Assembly: GCA_016200085.1 (NCBI GenBank)
Contig: JACQFL010000004.1
Span: 1-64,000 of the forward strand
Direction of reading: 5' to 3'
Length of the DNA: 64,000 nucleotides
Origin: Candidatus Rokuibacteriota bacterium
Lineage (GTDB): Bacteria > Methylomirabilota > Methylomirabilia > Rokubacteriales > CSP1-6
This document shows, in pieces, positions 32,156 through 41,080 of the stretch. Numbering within the stretch: position 1 is the stretch's first letter; every line of letters starts with the position of its first letter. Made by a program: the position numbers and the translations under genes. The notes under the pieces are model-generated. The model was not told the DNA's origin, made no database searches, and saw only the letters and a program-made list of their open reading frames with translations.

Positions 32156-32994
32156 GAGACGTCCTCCCCGACGGGCCGGGATGGCGCACGGCTGTCGCCG
32201 GCAGAGGTTGCGGGCTTCACGGGGGACATGGAGTGCCGAGAGGCGCGCCGCGTCGAGGACGGCGCGTGCACGTCGTTACCGAAGACGCTCTTGGCGCCAG
32301 CGAACATCTCGAAGGCGCGCGTATACGAGGCCGTCTCCTCCGCGGTGTACGGCTCTCGATTGCGGTAGTCGTGCTTGGCGACGAACGAGCCGATGTCGCG
32401 GCCGATGCCCGCCCACTTCGCGCGGGTGCGATCCACGAGCATGCGCGCTTCGTGGCGCTCGGGGTTCCCTTCCAGAGCGGCGAACAGGTGCGGCACGCAA
32501 AGACCGTCGGACCTCGCGTAGCCGGCCTGGAGGTCGCCGTCGTCGATGAACTTGACGATGGTGTCGAGATAGCGCCGCTCCGAGTCGGCGGCGTGGACGC
32601 AGGCCGGACACGCCGCGCGCGCGCGGTAGAGATCCATGACCCCCGGACGCCGGGCGCCACCGAACAAGGCCCTCAACCAGCGGCGACCTCGGCTCTGACC
32701 CGCTCGCGCCGCCAGCCGCTCGGTCCGGCTCAGCGCCAGCCTGACGAGGTCGTCGTAGATGATCGCCGCGCCGAAGCGTGAGCTGCCGATCTCGAGGAGC
32801 AGCCACGTGTGCCAGTTGCAGAAGCCCCACGCCGCCCGAATGACCCGGCGGGTGCCGGGGTCCGTGACCTGCTCGTACAGGAGCGAGTCCAGGTAGCTAC
32901 GGCTCTCGTGCGTGACGCACCGGCAGACGGGGCAGCCCGGCTCCGCGCATGCTTCCACGAGCCGGAAGTACCCGATGAACCTCTCCTCGCTCAT
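32152..32994 (-). CDS. DUF6062-like Cys-rich protein
   Basis: [56 protein letters not shown] overlap with downstream truncated pafA. Confidence 0.7.
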   Translation of the reverse strand: MSEERFIGYFRLVEACAEPGCPVCRCVTHESRSYLDSLLYEQVTDPGTRRVIRAAWGFCNWHTWLLLEIGSSRFGAAIIYDDLVRLALSRTERLAARAGQSRGRRWLRALFGGARRPGVMDLYRARAACPACVHAADSERRYLDTIVKFIDDGDLQAGYARSDGLCVPHLFAALEGNPERHEARMLVDRTRAKWAGIGRDIGSFVAKHDYRNREPYTAEETASYTRAFEMFAGAKSVFGNDVHAPSSTRRASRHSMSPVKPATSAGDSRAPSRPVGEDVS

Positions 32995-33027
32995 CCCCCA
33001 AACCCTCCGTCGCAACGGCCGGATAAA

Positions 33028-33108
33028 CGAAAACCCCTACCGGCGCCTTCCGGTAGGGGTCATCAGCCCCGCGTCAGGCGGGGCGGTTGGGGGCGAACCC
33101 CATCGCCA
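33028..33108 (-). ncRNA. Fluoride riboswitch F1 (crcB motif) with overlapping intrinsic terminator, upstream of DUF6062/truncated pafA/phosphoesterase
   Basis: GGCGATGGGGTTCGCCCCCAACCGCCCCGCCTGACGCGGGGCTGATGACCCCTACCGGAAGGCGCCGGTAGGGGTTTTCG. Confidence 0.93.
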
Positions 33109-33336
33109 ACTCGCTACACCCTCATTATCGCCCGGCGCTCTCCCTGGTCAAGAATCGTTGGGCGGAGGCGTCATCCGCGGAGCAGCACCACGCCGCGACC
33201 GACGGCAATCCCGAGGAAGCACAGAGGCTCAGGCAGATCGTCGTCGTCACCAAGATGTTGATCAGGGCCTGGTGCCAGGCGCCGCCGGATCGGTGTCCTC
33301 CCTTGCGAAGACGGCCAGCCTGCGGCGCCGGCGAGC

Positions 33337-34560
33337 CTAGCCAGGCTGTCGCGCGCTACGCGCGGGCGCCGCGGGCTCGACCCGGCTCTCCTCCTCGGCG
33401 CTGACATCTGCCGCGGGGCGGAGATGCACCGGCATGAAGAAGGCGTTCGCAATGATCGTCGGGACCACGGCGCTGGCGATGACGGTGGCCACGAGGTGCG
33501 AGTACTGCTCCGGCGTGATGACGCCGTGGCTCAGACCGAAGAGGGCAGAGATGGTGCCGAACGTGAGGCCCGTCGACATCATCAGCGTGTAGTAGGTCGC
33601 CTCCTGCCGCGCGTACCGGAAGGTCTTCACCGCGGGGAAGACGCCGATCAGCTTCGTGACCGACTTGGCGAAGAACAGCACGATGAAGACGAGGGGGGCG
33701 GCGACCAGGGCGGGCACCGACACGAACGACCCGGCACGAATGAAGTAGAACGGCGTCAGGAGCCCGAACGTCAAGGTGCGGAGGCGGCGGATGAGCATGT
33801 GGTCATTGCCGACCGTACCCGCCAGCACCATGCCGATCACGTAGGCCGGGAGCACTGGCTCGCTGTCGGCCCACAGCGCGAGGCCGCCGAGCCCGAACAG
33901 AGCGAGCAGGATGAACTTCGCCTCCAGCTCGGACACCCGTCCGCCATATTTCCTGAAGAAGCGCGGGGTGAGGAACGGCAGGACCACGAACGCCACCATG
34001 CTGACGACGACGAAGACCAGCGTCCGCAGGGTGAACGGCGCGAAGATCAGCCCGAGGGCGATGACCGTCCCCAGGTCGTTCACGAAGCAGGCGGCGAGGA
34101 TCGCCTTGCCATACTCCGTGGTGTTGAATCCGAGCTCGAGCATGACGGCATAGACGACCGCCACCGACGTGGTCGACAGGGCCACGCCCGCGAGCCAGCT
34201 GGAAGCGGGTGTCCAGCCCAGGATGTAGTGCGCGATGGCGGCGGCGCCCAGGAACGGCGCGAAGAAGCCGGCGAGGCCTACGACTAGGGCTTCTTTCCAC
34301 TTGGTCCGGAAGATCGCGGGATCGAGCTCGGCCCCGGCCAGGAACGTCAGCACGATCGCGCCAGTGCCGGCCAGGAACGTCACCCAGCCCGACGACGAGC
34401 CGAGCGCGTTGCGGCCCACGAGTGCGCCGATGATGAGCTGGGCGATCGTGCCGACGATGATTTCTGACAGTGCCGTCGAGACCTTGAACCAGATGGCGAG
34501 CAACGTGGCGATGAGCGCCAGCCCAACCCACACGGCGGCGAGAAACCACACGTTCTCCAT
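33337..34560 (-). CDS. CPA2-type cation:proton antiporter
   Basis: 12-13 TM, GTGAIVLTFLAGAELDP, FVNDLGTVIALGLIFAPF. Confidence 0.88.
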   Translation of the reverse strand: MENVWFLAAVWVGLALIATLLAIWFKVSTALSEIIVGTIAQLIIGALVGRNALGSSSGWVTFLAGTGAIVLTFLAGAELDPAIFRTKWKEALVVGLAGFFAPFLGAAAIAHYILGWTPASSWLAGVALSTTSVAVVYAVMLELGFNTTEYGKAILAACFVNDLGTVIALGLIFAPFTLRTLVFVVVSMVAFVVLPFLTPRFFRKYGGRVSELEAKFILLALFGLGGLALWADSEPVLPAYVIGMVLAGTVGNDHMLIRRLRTLTFGLLTPFYFIRAGSFVSVPALVAAPLVFIVLFFAKSVTKLIGVFPAVKTFRYARQEATYYTLMMSTGLTFGTISALFGLSHGVITPEQYSHLVATVIASAVVPTIIANAFFMPVHLRPAADVSAEEESRVEPAAPARSARQPG

Positions 34561-34598
34561 TCACACCTCCATCTCGACCGGCCGCAGAATCGCTCACA

Positions 34599-34680
34599 CA
34601 AAAAAGACCCCTACCGGTGTGTCCCGGTAGGGGTCATCAGCCCGACGCGAGCCGGGCGGTTCAGGCGAACCCCATCACCT
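34599..34680 (-). ncRNA. Fluoride riboswitch F2 with terminator, upstream of antiporter
   Basis: GGTGATGGGGTTCGCCTGAACCGCCCGGCTCGCGTCGGGCTGATGACCCCTACCGGGACACACCGGTAGGGGTCTTTTTT. Confidence 0.93.
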
Positions 34681-34774
34681 CTGCGTGGTCACGTGGGTCG
34701 ATTATCGTACACTGCTGGCCCGAGTCAAACGCAATTTCACCGTCCTCACGGCAATCCGTGCGAGGGTATCGGGC

Positions 34775-35167
34775 GTGAGCCGATGGGCGGTCTTCTTCGA
34801 TGTCGAGAACACCAGCCGCGCCCAGCACGTCGACGAGGTGATGCGTGAGCTGGGGATCGCGGACGGCAATCGGCCGACGGAGTTCGTGGCCCTGGGTAAC
34901 TGGAGGGTCATCGGGGACGATACCGCGCGCCTGCTCGCCAGGCACGGCGCCCGGCTGGTGCACAGCGCGCCCGTCCCCGGCGTGAAGGACTGGAGCGACC
35001 TGCGGATCGCGGCGGCCGCCGGGCTCTGGCTGGGCCACGCCCGCCCCGGTGACCGCCTCGACCTCGTTTCAGACGACCGCGCCTTCGATGCGGTGGGGGA
35101 CGTGGCCGCATCGCTCGGTGTGTCTTTTCGCCGGCTATCCTACCGCCTGCGATCGACGGCTCGATGA
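34775..35167 (+). CDS. NYN/PIN-like domain protein (putative RNase)
   Basis: WAVFFDVENTSRAQHVDEVM, WSDLRIAAAAGLW, LDLVSDDRAFDAVGDVAASLGV acidic residue pattern. Confidence 0.7.
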   Translation: MSRWAVFFDVENTSRAQHVDEVMRELGIADGNRPTEFVALGNWRVIGDDTARLLARHGARLVHSAPVPGVKDWSDLRIAAAAGLWLGHARPGDRLDLVSDDRAFDAVGDVAASLGVSFRRLSYRLRSTAR

Positions 35168-36378
35168 GCCCGCGGCGCGTCTGGCCGCTGGCCGGTCGTC
35201 ACGCGGGGCGCGCTCCGCATCCGATAGAAGATCGGGACGGCGACGATCTGGCAGATCACGGAGAAGGCGATCAACGCGGGCAGGGAGACGTCGTAGAGCG
35301 CGCCCATGAAAGCGCTGCCCGCGAACCAGACCACGCCGTAGATCGAGTTGAAGACCCCGAAGGCCGTCCCCCGCCGCTCGCGGACGATCATCCCCGCAAT
35401 GGCGGCACGGACGATCGACTCCTGCGCCCCCATCCCCACCCCCCACAGCACCGTGCCGATCACGACGAGCGCCGGGCTCGTCGAGAAGACGAACGGAGCG
35501 AAGAGGCAGGACAGCAGCGGCACGAGCGTCAGCACCCGAAAACCTGCCGCATCGAAGAACCGTCCGAGCACGAGTGCGGCGACGGCGTCCGTTCCCATGG
35601 CCAGCGCATAGAGGAGCGGGATCGACGTGTCGGAGGCGACCGCAACCTTCTTGAGGTGAAACGCGATCAGCGGAAAATCGGCGTACCCGGCGGCCAGGAA
35701 TGCCACCGCGACGAGATAGATCCAGAACACCCTGGGAAAACGCTCATCCGGGGCGCGTTCGCCCTGGGCCTCGAGCGCCTGGGGTTCGGGATAGCGAAGC
35801 CGCGCGGCGACGAGGCAGCCGAGCGCGAGGACCGCGGGAATGAGCAGGATGGCGAACGCGGTGTGGTACCCGGCTCGAAGGGCGAGCACGACGGCCACCA
35901 GCACCGGGCCAAGTACCGCGCCGATCTGATCCATCGCCTCGTGCAGTCCGAAGGCCCAGCCGCGCCCCATCCGCGAAGCAGCGTGCGACAGCAGGGCGTC
36001 GCGCGGCGGCGTGCGGATGGCCTTACCGACCCGCTCGGCGATCATGAGCGCTGCCGCCACGTCCCAGCGGCCCGCGAGTGCCAGCAGCGGGACCGCGAGC
36101 ATGTTGACGGCATAGCCGATGAGGATGACACCCCAGTAGCGGCCAGTGCGGTCGGCGAGATATCCCGAGGCGAGACGAAGGCCATACCCGACCAGCTCCC
36201 CGAAGCCGGCCACGATGCCGACGACGGCGCCGCTGGCGCCCAGCACGGCGAGAAACGGTCCGGTGATGGCGCGCGCCCCCTCGTACGTCATGTCCGCGAA
36301 GAGGCTGACGACCCCGATGAGGACGACGAAACCCACCGCCTGCCGGTGTGCCGCGATCGCCTCGATGTCCCGCGCCAT
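35140..36378 (-). CDS. MFS transporter under fluoride riboswitch control
   Basis: 12-TM MFS; true start MARDIEAIAAHRQAVGF at 36378, since the upstream part of the ORF is the riboswitch. Confidence 0.85.
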   Translation of the reverse strand: MARDIEAIAAHRQAVGFVVLIGVVSLFADMTYEGARAITGPFLAVLGASGAVVGIVAGFGELVGYGLRLASGYLADRTGRYWGVILIGYAVNMLAVPLLALAGRWDVAAALMIAERVGKAIRTPPRDALLSHAASRMGRGWAFGLHEAMDQIGAVLGPVLVAVVLALRAGYHTAFAILLIPAVLALGCLVAARLRYPEPQALEAQGERAPDERFPRVFWIYLVAVAFLAAGYADFPLIAFHLKKVAVASDTSIPLLYALAMGTDAVAALVLGRFFDAAGFRVLTLVPLLSCLFAPFVFSTSPALVVIGTVLWGVGMGAQESIVRAAIAGMIVRERRGTAFGVFNSIYGVVWFAGSAFMGALYDVSLPALIAFSVICQIVAVPIFYRMRSAPRVTTGQRPDAPRAHRAVDRRR

Positions 36379-36383
36379 TCGTC

Positions 36384-36467
36384 CCTCCGACCGGCGGCCT
36401 GGCATATCGCCGGCAGGAGTCATCAGCCTCGAGCGGAGGCGGTCGCGGGCGGACTCCATCGCCCCGG
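36384..36467 (-). ncRNA. Fluoride riboswitch F3, translational-type expression platform
   Basis: GGGGCGATGGAGTCCGCCCGCGACCGCCTCCGCTCGAGGCTGATGACTCCTGCCGGCG...CGCCGGTCGGAGGGACGAATG; no U-tract. Confidence 0.88.
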
Positions 36468-36538
36468 GAACGACGTGCATACTCTACGTGCTGTCGCTGA
36501 ATCCCGTCAACGGCGCTACACTCGGAGCCGACGGAGTC

Positions 36539-37177
36539 ATGCGGCGGCTGCTCCCGCGCGAGGTGCGGTTCTTCGACGACTTCGAGGCGCAATCCCAGTG
36601 CCTCGTCCACGCCGCAGGTCTTCTCCGCACCCTCGTCCACGAATTCACGGACGTGCTGGCCTCGGTGACGGCGATCAAGGACGTCGAGCATCGAGGGGAC
36701 GGCATCACGCACGACATCATCGCGCGCCTGCACACGACCTTCGTGACGCCGATCGACCGTGACGACATCCACGTCCTCGCGGTCCGACTCGACGACGTCC
36801 TGGACTATATCGAAGCCGCCGCCTCGGCGCTGCACGTCTATCGCGTGAAGCAGCCAACCCCGGAATGTCGCGCCCTGGCCGACGTGGTGGTGGACGCCGC
36901 GAATGCGGTGGACGGGGCCGTGCGGTCACTCCGCGGCCTCGACGCCGCAGCCTTCTACCGGTGCGCCGACGAGGTGCGCCGGCACGAGCACCGCGCCGAT
37001 GGGTTGCTGCGGCAGAGCATCGCGTCGCTTTTCGATCTCCGAGGCAACGCGATCGACATCCTGAAGTGGAAGGAGATCTACGAGACGCTCGAGGGTGTGA
37101 CGGATCGCTGCGACGATGTCAGCAACGCCATCGAAGCCATCATGCTGAAGATGGCGCCCACGGGCCGCGCTCGATGA
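36539..37177 (+). CDS. DUF47/PhoU-like phosphate-transport accessory protein
   Basis: LLPREVRFFDDFEAQSQCLVHAAGLL, IKDVEHRGDGITHDIIARLHTTFVTPIDRDDIHVLAVRLDDVLDYIEAAA. Confidence 0.9.
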   Translation: MRRLLPREVRFFDDFEAQSQCLVHAAGLLRTLVHEFTDVLASVTAIKDVEHRGDGITHDIIARLHTTFVTPIDRDDIHVLAVRLDDVLDYIEAAASALHVYRVKQPTPECRALADVVVDAANAVDGAVRSLRGLDAAAFYRCADEVRRHEHRADGLLRQSIASLFDLRGNAIDILKWKEIYETLEGVTDRCDDVSNAIEAIMLKMAPTGRAR

Positions 37178-37297
37178 ATCGCCGCACCGTCGCTGCTCAG
37201 CCTCTTCCTCGGGCGCCAGCGGCCCCATCGTCACCGCCTGGCTCGAGGCCTCCACCGCTTGACCGTGAACGACGATCGGTGATGATCGTGACGCCAA

Positions 37298-37381
37298 GGC
37301 GATGAGGTTCGCCCCAACCGCCCCACCCGGGGTGGGGCTGATGACCTCTACCGGTCGCGACGGACTGGTGGAGGTTTTTTT
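37298..37381 (+). ncRNA. Fluoride riboswitch F4 with intrinsic terminator, upstream of universal stress protein
   Basis: GGCGATGAGGTTCGCCCCAACCGCCCCACCCGGGGTGGGGCTGATGACCTCTACCGGTCGCGACGGACTGGTGGAGGTTTTTTT. Confidence 0.96.
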
Positions 37382-37399
37382 GTACGCACGGAGGCCGGC

Positions 37400-37822
37400 A
37401 TGTTCAGGCGCATTCTCGTAGCCTATGACGGGTCCGAAGGCTCACGCGTCGCGCTGACACGCGCCATCGAGCTGGCGCAGGGGCTCGATGCCGAGCTGGT
37501 CAGCATCTCCGTGGAAGAGCATCTGCCCTACTACGCCGCCTCCATCAGCGAGGTCAAGGCCACCAAGGAAGAGATCGACGAGCATTTCCGGGCGCTGACC
37601 AAACAGGCGCGTGACCTCGCGGGTCTGAGCGACGTCAGCATGGAGACGCTCGTGCAGCAGGGACACGAGGTGGAGCGCATCGTCGGTGCGGCGAAGGAGG
37701 GGCGTTTCGACCTTCTCGTCATCGGCTATCACGGCCACAGCGCCATCTTCGAGCGCGCGATGGGCAGCACGGCACAGAGCATCGTCCGTCACGCGCCGTG
37801 TCCGGTGCTGGTCGCGAAATGA
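37400..37822 (+). CDS. Universal stress protein (UspA family)
   Basis: MFRRILVAYDGSEGSRVALTRAIELA..LLVIGYHGHSAIFERAMGSTAQSIVRHAPCPVLVAK. Confidence 0.95.
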   Translation: MFRRILVAYDGSEGSRVALTRAIELAQGLDAELVSISVEEHLPYYAASISEVKATKEEIDEHFRALTKQARDLAGLSDVSMETLVQQGHEVERIVGAAKEGRFDLLVIGYHGHSAIFERAMGSTAQSIVRHAPCPVLVAK

Positions 37823-37884
37823 TGAACGGCAGGCTCATCACCATGGAGAGGGTCCGGGTCCCGCGCTACGAGAAGAGCACGTGA
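37819..37884 (+). pseudogene. DUF190 C-terminal remnant (22-codon mini-ORF overlapping USP stop)
   Basis: MMNGRLITMERVRVPRYEKST* resembles DUF190 C-terminus (..GLVTLEKVRVIRY). Confidence 0.5.
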
Positions 37885-37945
37885 GAGAAGACGGCGGGCT
37901 CGGCGCCCTGGCGTCGCTCGCCGCGGAGATCGGCTCCTCCTGCCA

Positions 37946-38079
37946 TCAGCGGGTGCCGTGGCCGAACCCGGCGATCCCCTTGATGACCGTCGTGCCCGCC
38001 ATGCCTCCGTGCGGAGCAGCTCGAGGATCGTGCGGAAAAGAGGCCGGTGATGATGGTGCCGAGGTTCGCGGGGGATCAA
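37946..38079 (-). pseudogene. DUF190 N-terminal/central remnant, frameshifted, inverted relative to the C-terminal piece
   Basis: RPLFRTILELLRTE / (shift) / GMAGTTVIKGIAGFGHGTR*. Confidence 0.55.
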
Positions 38080-38116
38080 CCGAGGAAGTGCCGGGAAAGC
38101 ACCCGCGCGGGCGCGG

Positions 38117-38545
38117 CTACCGCTTCTCCACCCGGATCAGCGTGAGCTCGTCGCCCTGGCGCCGCACCGCGAGGCGCACGCGGTCTCCCGGGCGCAGGGC
38201 GGCGGCGTCCAGGAGCGCGGAGTCGGCGAAGATCGCCATGGTCTCCATCGCGCCCATCCCGAGCCCCTCGATCGCTTGATGGCGGACCAGCAGAAGGTTC
38301 GAGGCGGCGCGCGCGACGACCTCGCCCCGCACCTCGTAGGCCGGGGGATGGACGACGGTGAACCAGAGCGCGACGGCGAAGACCGCGACGAAGACGACGA
38401 AGAGGCCGACGACGATGAAGCGGGCGCGCGTGGCGCCGCTCAGCCGAGAGGGGTCCGGGGGGCCACGTCGGGGCCCCCCATGTCGCCTACTCCCGCTCCC
38501 AGTCGAACTCGCGGCTCGCCGCGGCCCGGTCGGGGCGCAGGTCAT
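38117..38545 (-). CDS. Membrane-anchored copper-binding-like (CusF-type) protein; start uncertain
   Basis: TM segment FIVVGLFVVFVAVFAVALWF; LLVRHQAIEGLGMGAMETMAIFADSALLDAAALRPGDRVRLAV. Confidence 0.55.
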   Translation of the reverse strand: MTCAPTGPRRAASSTGSGSRRHGGPRRGPPDPSRLSGATRARFIVVGLFVVFVAVFAVALWFTVVHPPAYEVRGEVVARAASNLLLVRHQAIEGLGMGAMETMAIFADSALLDAAALRPGDRVRLAVRRQGDELTLIRVEKR

Positions 38546-38873
38546 CGCCGGTGAGCAGCCACTTGACGTTGCACCCCTCTTCGACCACGCCCGTGGCGCT
38601 CTGGTGGGCGCTGCCCATGGTCGTCACGAACAGCGCGACGCCCACGACCATGCTGACACCGCACATGCCCGCCTTGAGCGGTGCGCCGAGGGCGGTCAGC
38701 GCCACCGCGCCCGCGTCGTAGACGTCGGGCCCGCGGCGATCCGAAGCCATGGGCCTGGCGCGATCGGGGGACATGTCCGGGCGCGCGGGTTGCTGGGCGG
38801 ACGCGCGCGGAACGAGCGGAGCGGCCAGGATCAGCGCCAGGGCGACCATCGTGGCGACCATTCGAACGCCCAT
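38487..38873 (-). CDS. Secreted/membrane hypothetical protein
   Basis: Signal peptide MGVRMVATMVALALILAAPLVPRASA. Confidence 0.55.
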   Translation of the reverse strand: MGVRMVATMVALALILAAPLVPRASAQQPARPDMSPDRARPMASDRRGPDVYDAGAVALTALGAPLKAGMCGVSMVVGVALFVTTMGSAHQSATGVVEEGCNVKWLLTGDDLRPDRAAASREFDWERE

Positions 38874-38966
38874 CTCGTCCTCCTTCGACCGGTGCCGGGG
38901 GCCGGCTTGGCCCCCCTCGCCGCAGCCATTATAATCCGAACCACACTCTTCCCGGAGGTTGTCCCG

Positions 38967-39869
38967 ATGAAGCTCGTACGCTTTTCCGCCAACGGTCATG
39001 CTCCGCGCCTCGGCGCCGTCCAGGACGACACGATCCTCGATCTGCAGGGCAGCGTCGCCGCCACCCTGCGCCGCCGCGGCGTGGTGCGCGCGGACGAGAT
39101 CGCCGCCGCCCTCGTGCCCCAGAGCACGCGCCAGTTCCTCGAGGGTGGCGCCGCCAGCCAGGAAGCGGTCGACGGCATCACCGAGCGGGTGACGGTGCCC
39201 CTCGCCGGGGCCCGCCTGCACGCGCCGATCACCGATCCCGGCAAGTTCATCTGCATCGGCCTCAACTACCGGGCCCACGCCGAGGAGGCCGGGGCCGCGG
39301 TTCCCAAGGAACCCCCGGTGTTCTCCAAGTACAGCAACGCGATTCTCGACCCGGGCGAGCCGATCCTCCGGCCGCGCGGCTCCGGCCAGCTGGACTGGGA
39401 GGTGGAGCTCGGCGTGGTCATCGGCCGGCCGTGCCGGTGGGTGACGCGGGACAAGGCGCTCGAGTACGTTGCGGGCTACACGATCATCAACGACGCGAGC
39501 GCGCGTGACTTCCAGTTCCACACCACCCAGTGGGGCCCCGGCAAGATGGCCGACACCTTCGCCCCGCTCGGCCCCTGGATCGTCGACGGCAAGGAGATTC
39601 CCAACCCGCACGTGCTCGAGCTCAAGACGTGGGTCAACGGCAGGCTCATGCAGAACAGCAACACGAAGGACTTCATCTTCGACGTGGGCTACGTCCTGCA
39701 GTACCTCAGCAACATCATGACCCTCTCCCCCGGCGACGTGATCGCCACCGGCACGCCCTCCGGGGTGGGGCTCGGCATGAAGCCGCCGGTGTTCCTGCAG
39801 CCGGGCGACGTCGTGCGCATGGAGATCACGGGTCTCGGCAGGCTGGAGAACCCCGTCAAGGAGGCCTGA
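38967..39869 (+). CDS. Fumarylacetoacetate hydrolase-family protein
   Basis: KFICIGLNYRAHAEEAG, WEVELGVVIGR, NDASARDFQ, GTPSGVG. Confidence 0.93.
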   Translation: MKLVRFSANGHAPRLGAVQDDTILDLQGSVAATLRRRGVVRADEIAAALVPQSTRQFLEGGAASQEAVDGITERVTVPLAGARLHAPITDPGKFICIGLNYRAHAEEAGAAVPKEPPVFSKYSNAILDPGEPILRPRGSGQLDWEVELGVVIGRPCRWVTRDKALEYVAGYTIINDASARDFQFHTTQWGPGKMADTFAPLGPWIVDGKEIPNPHVLELKTWVNGRLMQNSNTKDFIFDVGYVLQYLSNIMTLSPGDVIATGTPSGVGLGMKPPVFLQPGDVVRMEITGLGRLENPVKEA

Positions 39870-39873
39870 GGCC

Positions 39874-41073
39874 CTGCTCGACCTCATCGCCCCGCTCGTC
39901 GTCGGCAACGACACGAAGATCGTCCTGCTCTCGCTGGACGGTCTCGGCGGCCTGCCGCGCCCGGAGACGGGCCGGTCCGAGCTGGAGACGGCGCGGATCC
40001 CGCACCTGAACGCGCTGGCGACCCGCGGGGCGTGCGGCCTGCTCCGTCACGTGGCGCCGGGGATCACCCCGGGCAGCGGGCCCGGACACCTCGGCCTGTT
40101 CGGCTACGACCCCGTGCGCTTCCTCGTGGGCCGGGGCGTGCTGGAGTCGCTCGGCATCGAGTTCGACCTGCGGGCCGGCGACGTGGCCGCGCGCGGCAAC
40201 TTCTGCACGGTGGACGCGCGCGGGCTCATCACCGACCGCCGCGCCGGCCGCATCTCGACCGAGACGTGCGTCGCGCTGGTGGACCGGCTGCGCGGCATCC
40301 GCCTGTCCGGTGTCGAGGTGCTCGTCGAGCCCGTGAAGGAGCACCGGTTCGTGCTCGTGCTCCGCGGCCCCGGGCTCGGCGGCCGCCTGAGCGAGACGGA
40401 CCCCCAGGCACTCGGCAAGCCCCCGCTGCCGGTCAGGGGGCTCGACGAGCCCTCGCAGCCGACGGCCGCGCTCGTGAACGCCTTCGTCGAGGAGGCCCGC
40501 CGGCGGCTCGCCGACTCGACCCCGGCGAACATGATCCTGCTGCGCGGCTTCGATCGCCTCCCGGACCTGCCGCGCTTTCCGGAGATCTACCGGATGCGCG
40601 CGGCGGCCATCGCGGCCTATCCGATGTACCGCGGCCTCGCCCGCGTGGTCGGGATGGACATCCTGAAGACGGGCGGCACCTTCGCGGACGAGGTCGCGAC
40701 GCTGCGCGAGCACTGGGCGGCCTACGACTTCTTCTTCCTGCACTACAAGGACACCGACAAGGCCGGCGAGGACGGCGACTTCGAGGCCAAGGTCCAGGCG
40801 CTCGAGCGCCTCGACGCCTTCCTGCCGGAGATCGAGCGGCTCGCCCCGGACGTCCTCGTGGTGACGGGCGACCACGCCACGCCCTCGGTGCTCGCCGGGC
40901 ACGGCTGGCAGCCTGTCCCCGTGGTGCTGGCCGGGCGCTACAGCGGCGCCGACCCCGTGACGGCGTTCACGGAGCGCGCCTGTGCCGCCGGCAGCCTGGG
41001 CATCCTTCCCGCGCAGCACCTGATGCCCCTGGTGCTTGCCAATGCCCTCCGCCTGACGAAGTACGGCGCCTGA
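39874..41073 (+). CDS. 2,3-bisphosphoglycerate-independent phosphoglycerate mutase (ApgM type); likely CTG start
   Basis: KIVLLSLDGLGGLP, GITPGSGPGHLGLFGYDP, DVLVVTGDHATPS; coding extends upstream of the 40051 ATG. Confidence 0.85.
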   Translation: MLDLIAPLVVGNDTKIVLLSLDGLGGLPRPETGRSELETARIPHLNALATRGACGLLRHVAPGITPGSGPGHLGLFGYDPVRFLVGRGVLESLGIEFDLRAGDVAARGNFCTVDARGLITDRRAGRISTETCVALVDRLRGIRLSGVEVLVEPVKEHRFVLVLRGPGLGGRLSETDPQALGKPPLPVRGLDEPSQPTAALVNAFVEEARRRLADSTPANMILLRGFDRLPDLPRFPEIYRMRAAAIAAYPMYRGLARVVGMDILKTGGTFADEVATLREHWAAYDFFFLHYKDTDKAGEDGDFEAKVQALERLDAFLPEIERLAPDVLVVTGDHATPSVLAGHGWQPVPVVLAGRYSGADPVTAFTERACAAGSLGILPAQHLMPLVLANALRLTKYGA

Positions 41074-41080
41074 CCCGGCG

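Noticed and set aside
36379-36480. N-terminal 34 codons of the MFS ORF (MHVVPGAMESARDRLRSRLMTPAG...)
   Set aside because: This segment is the fluoride riboswitch F3; the real start with SD GGAGGG is at 36378.
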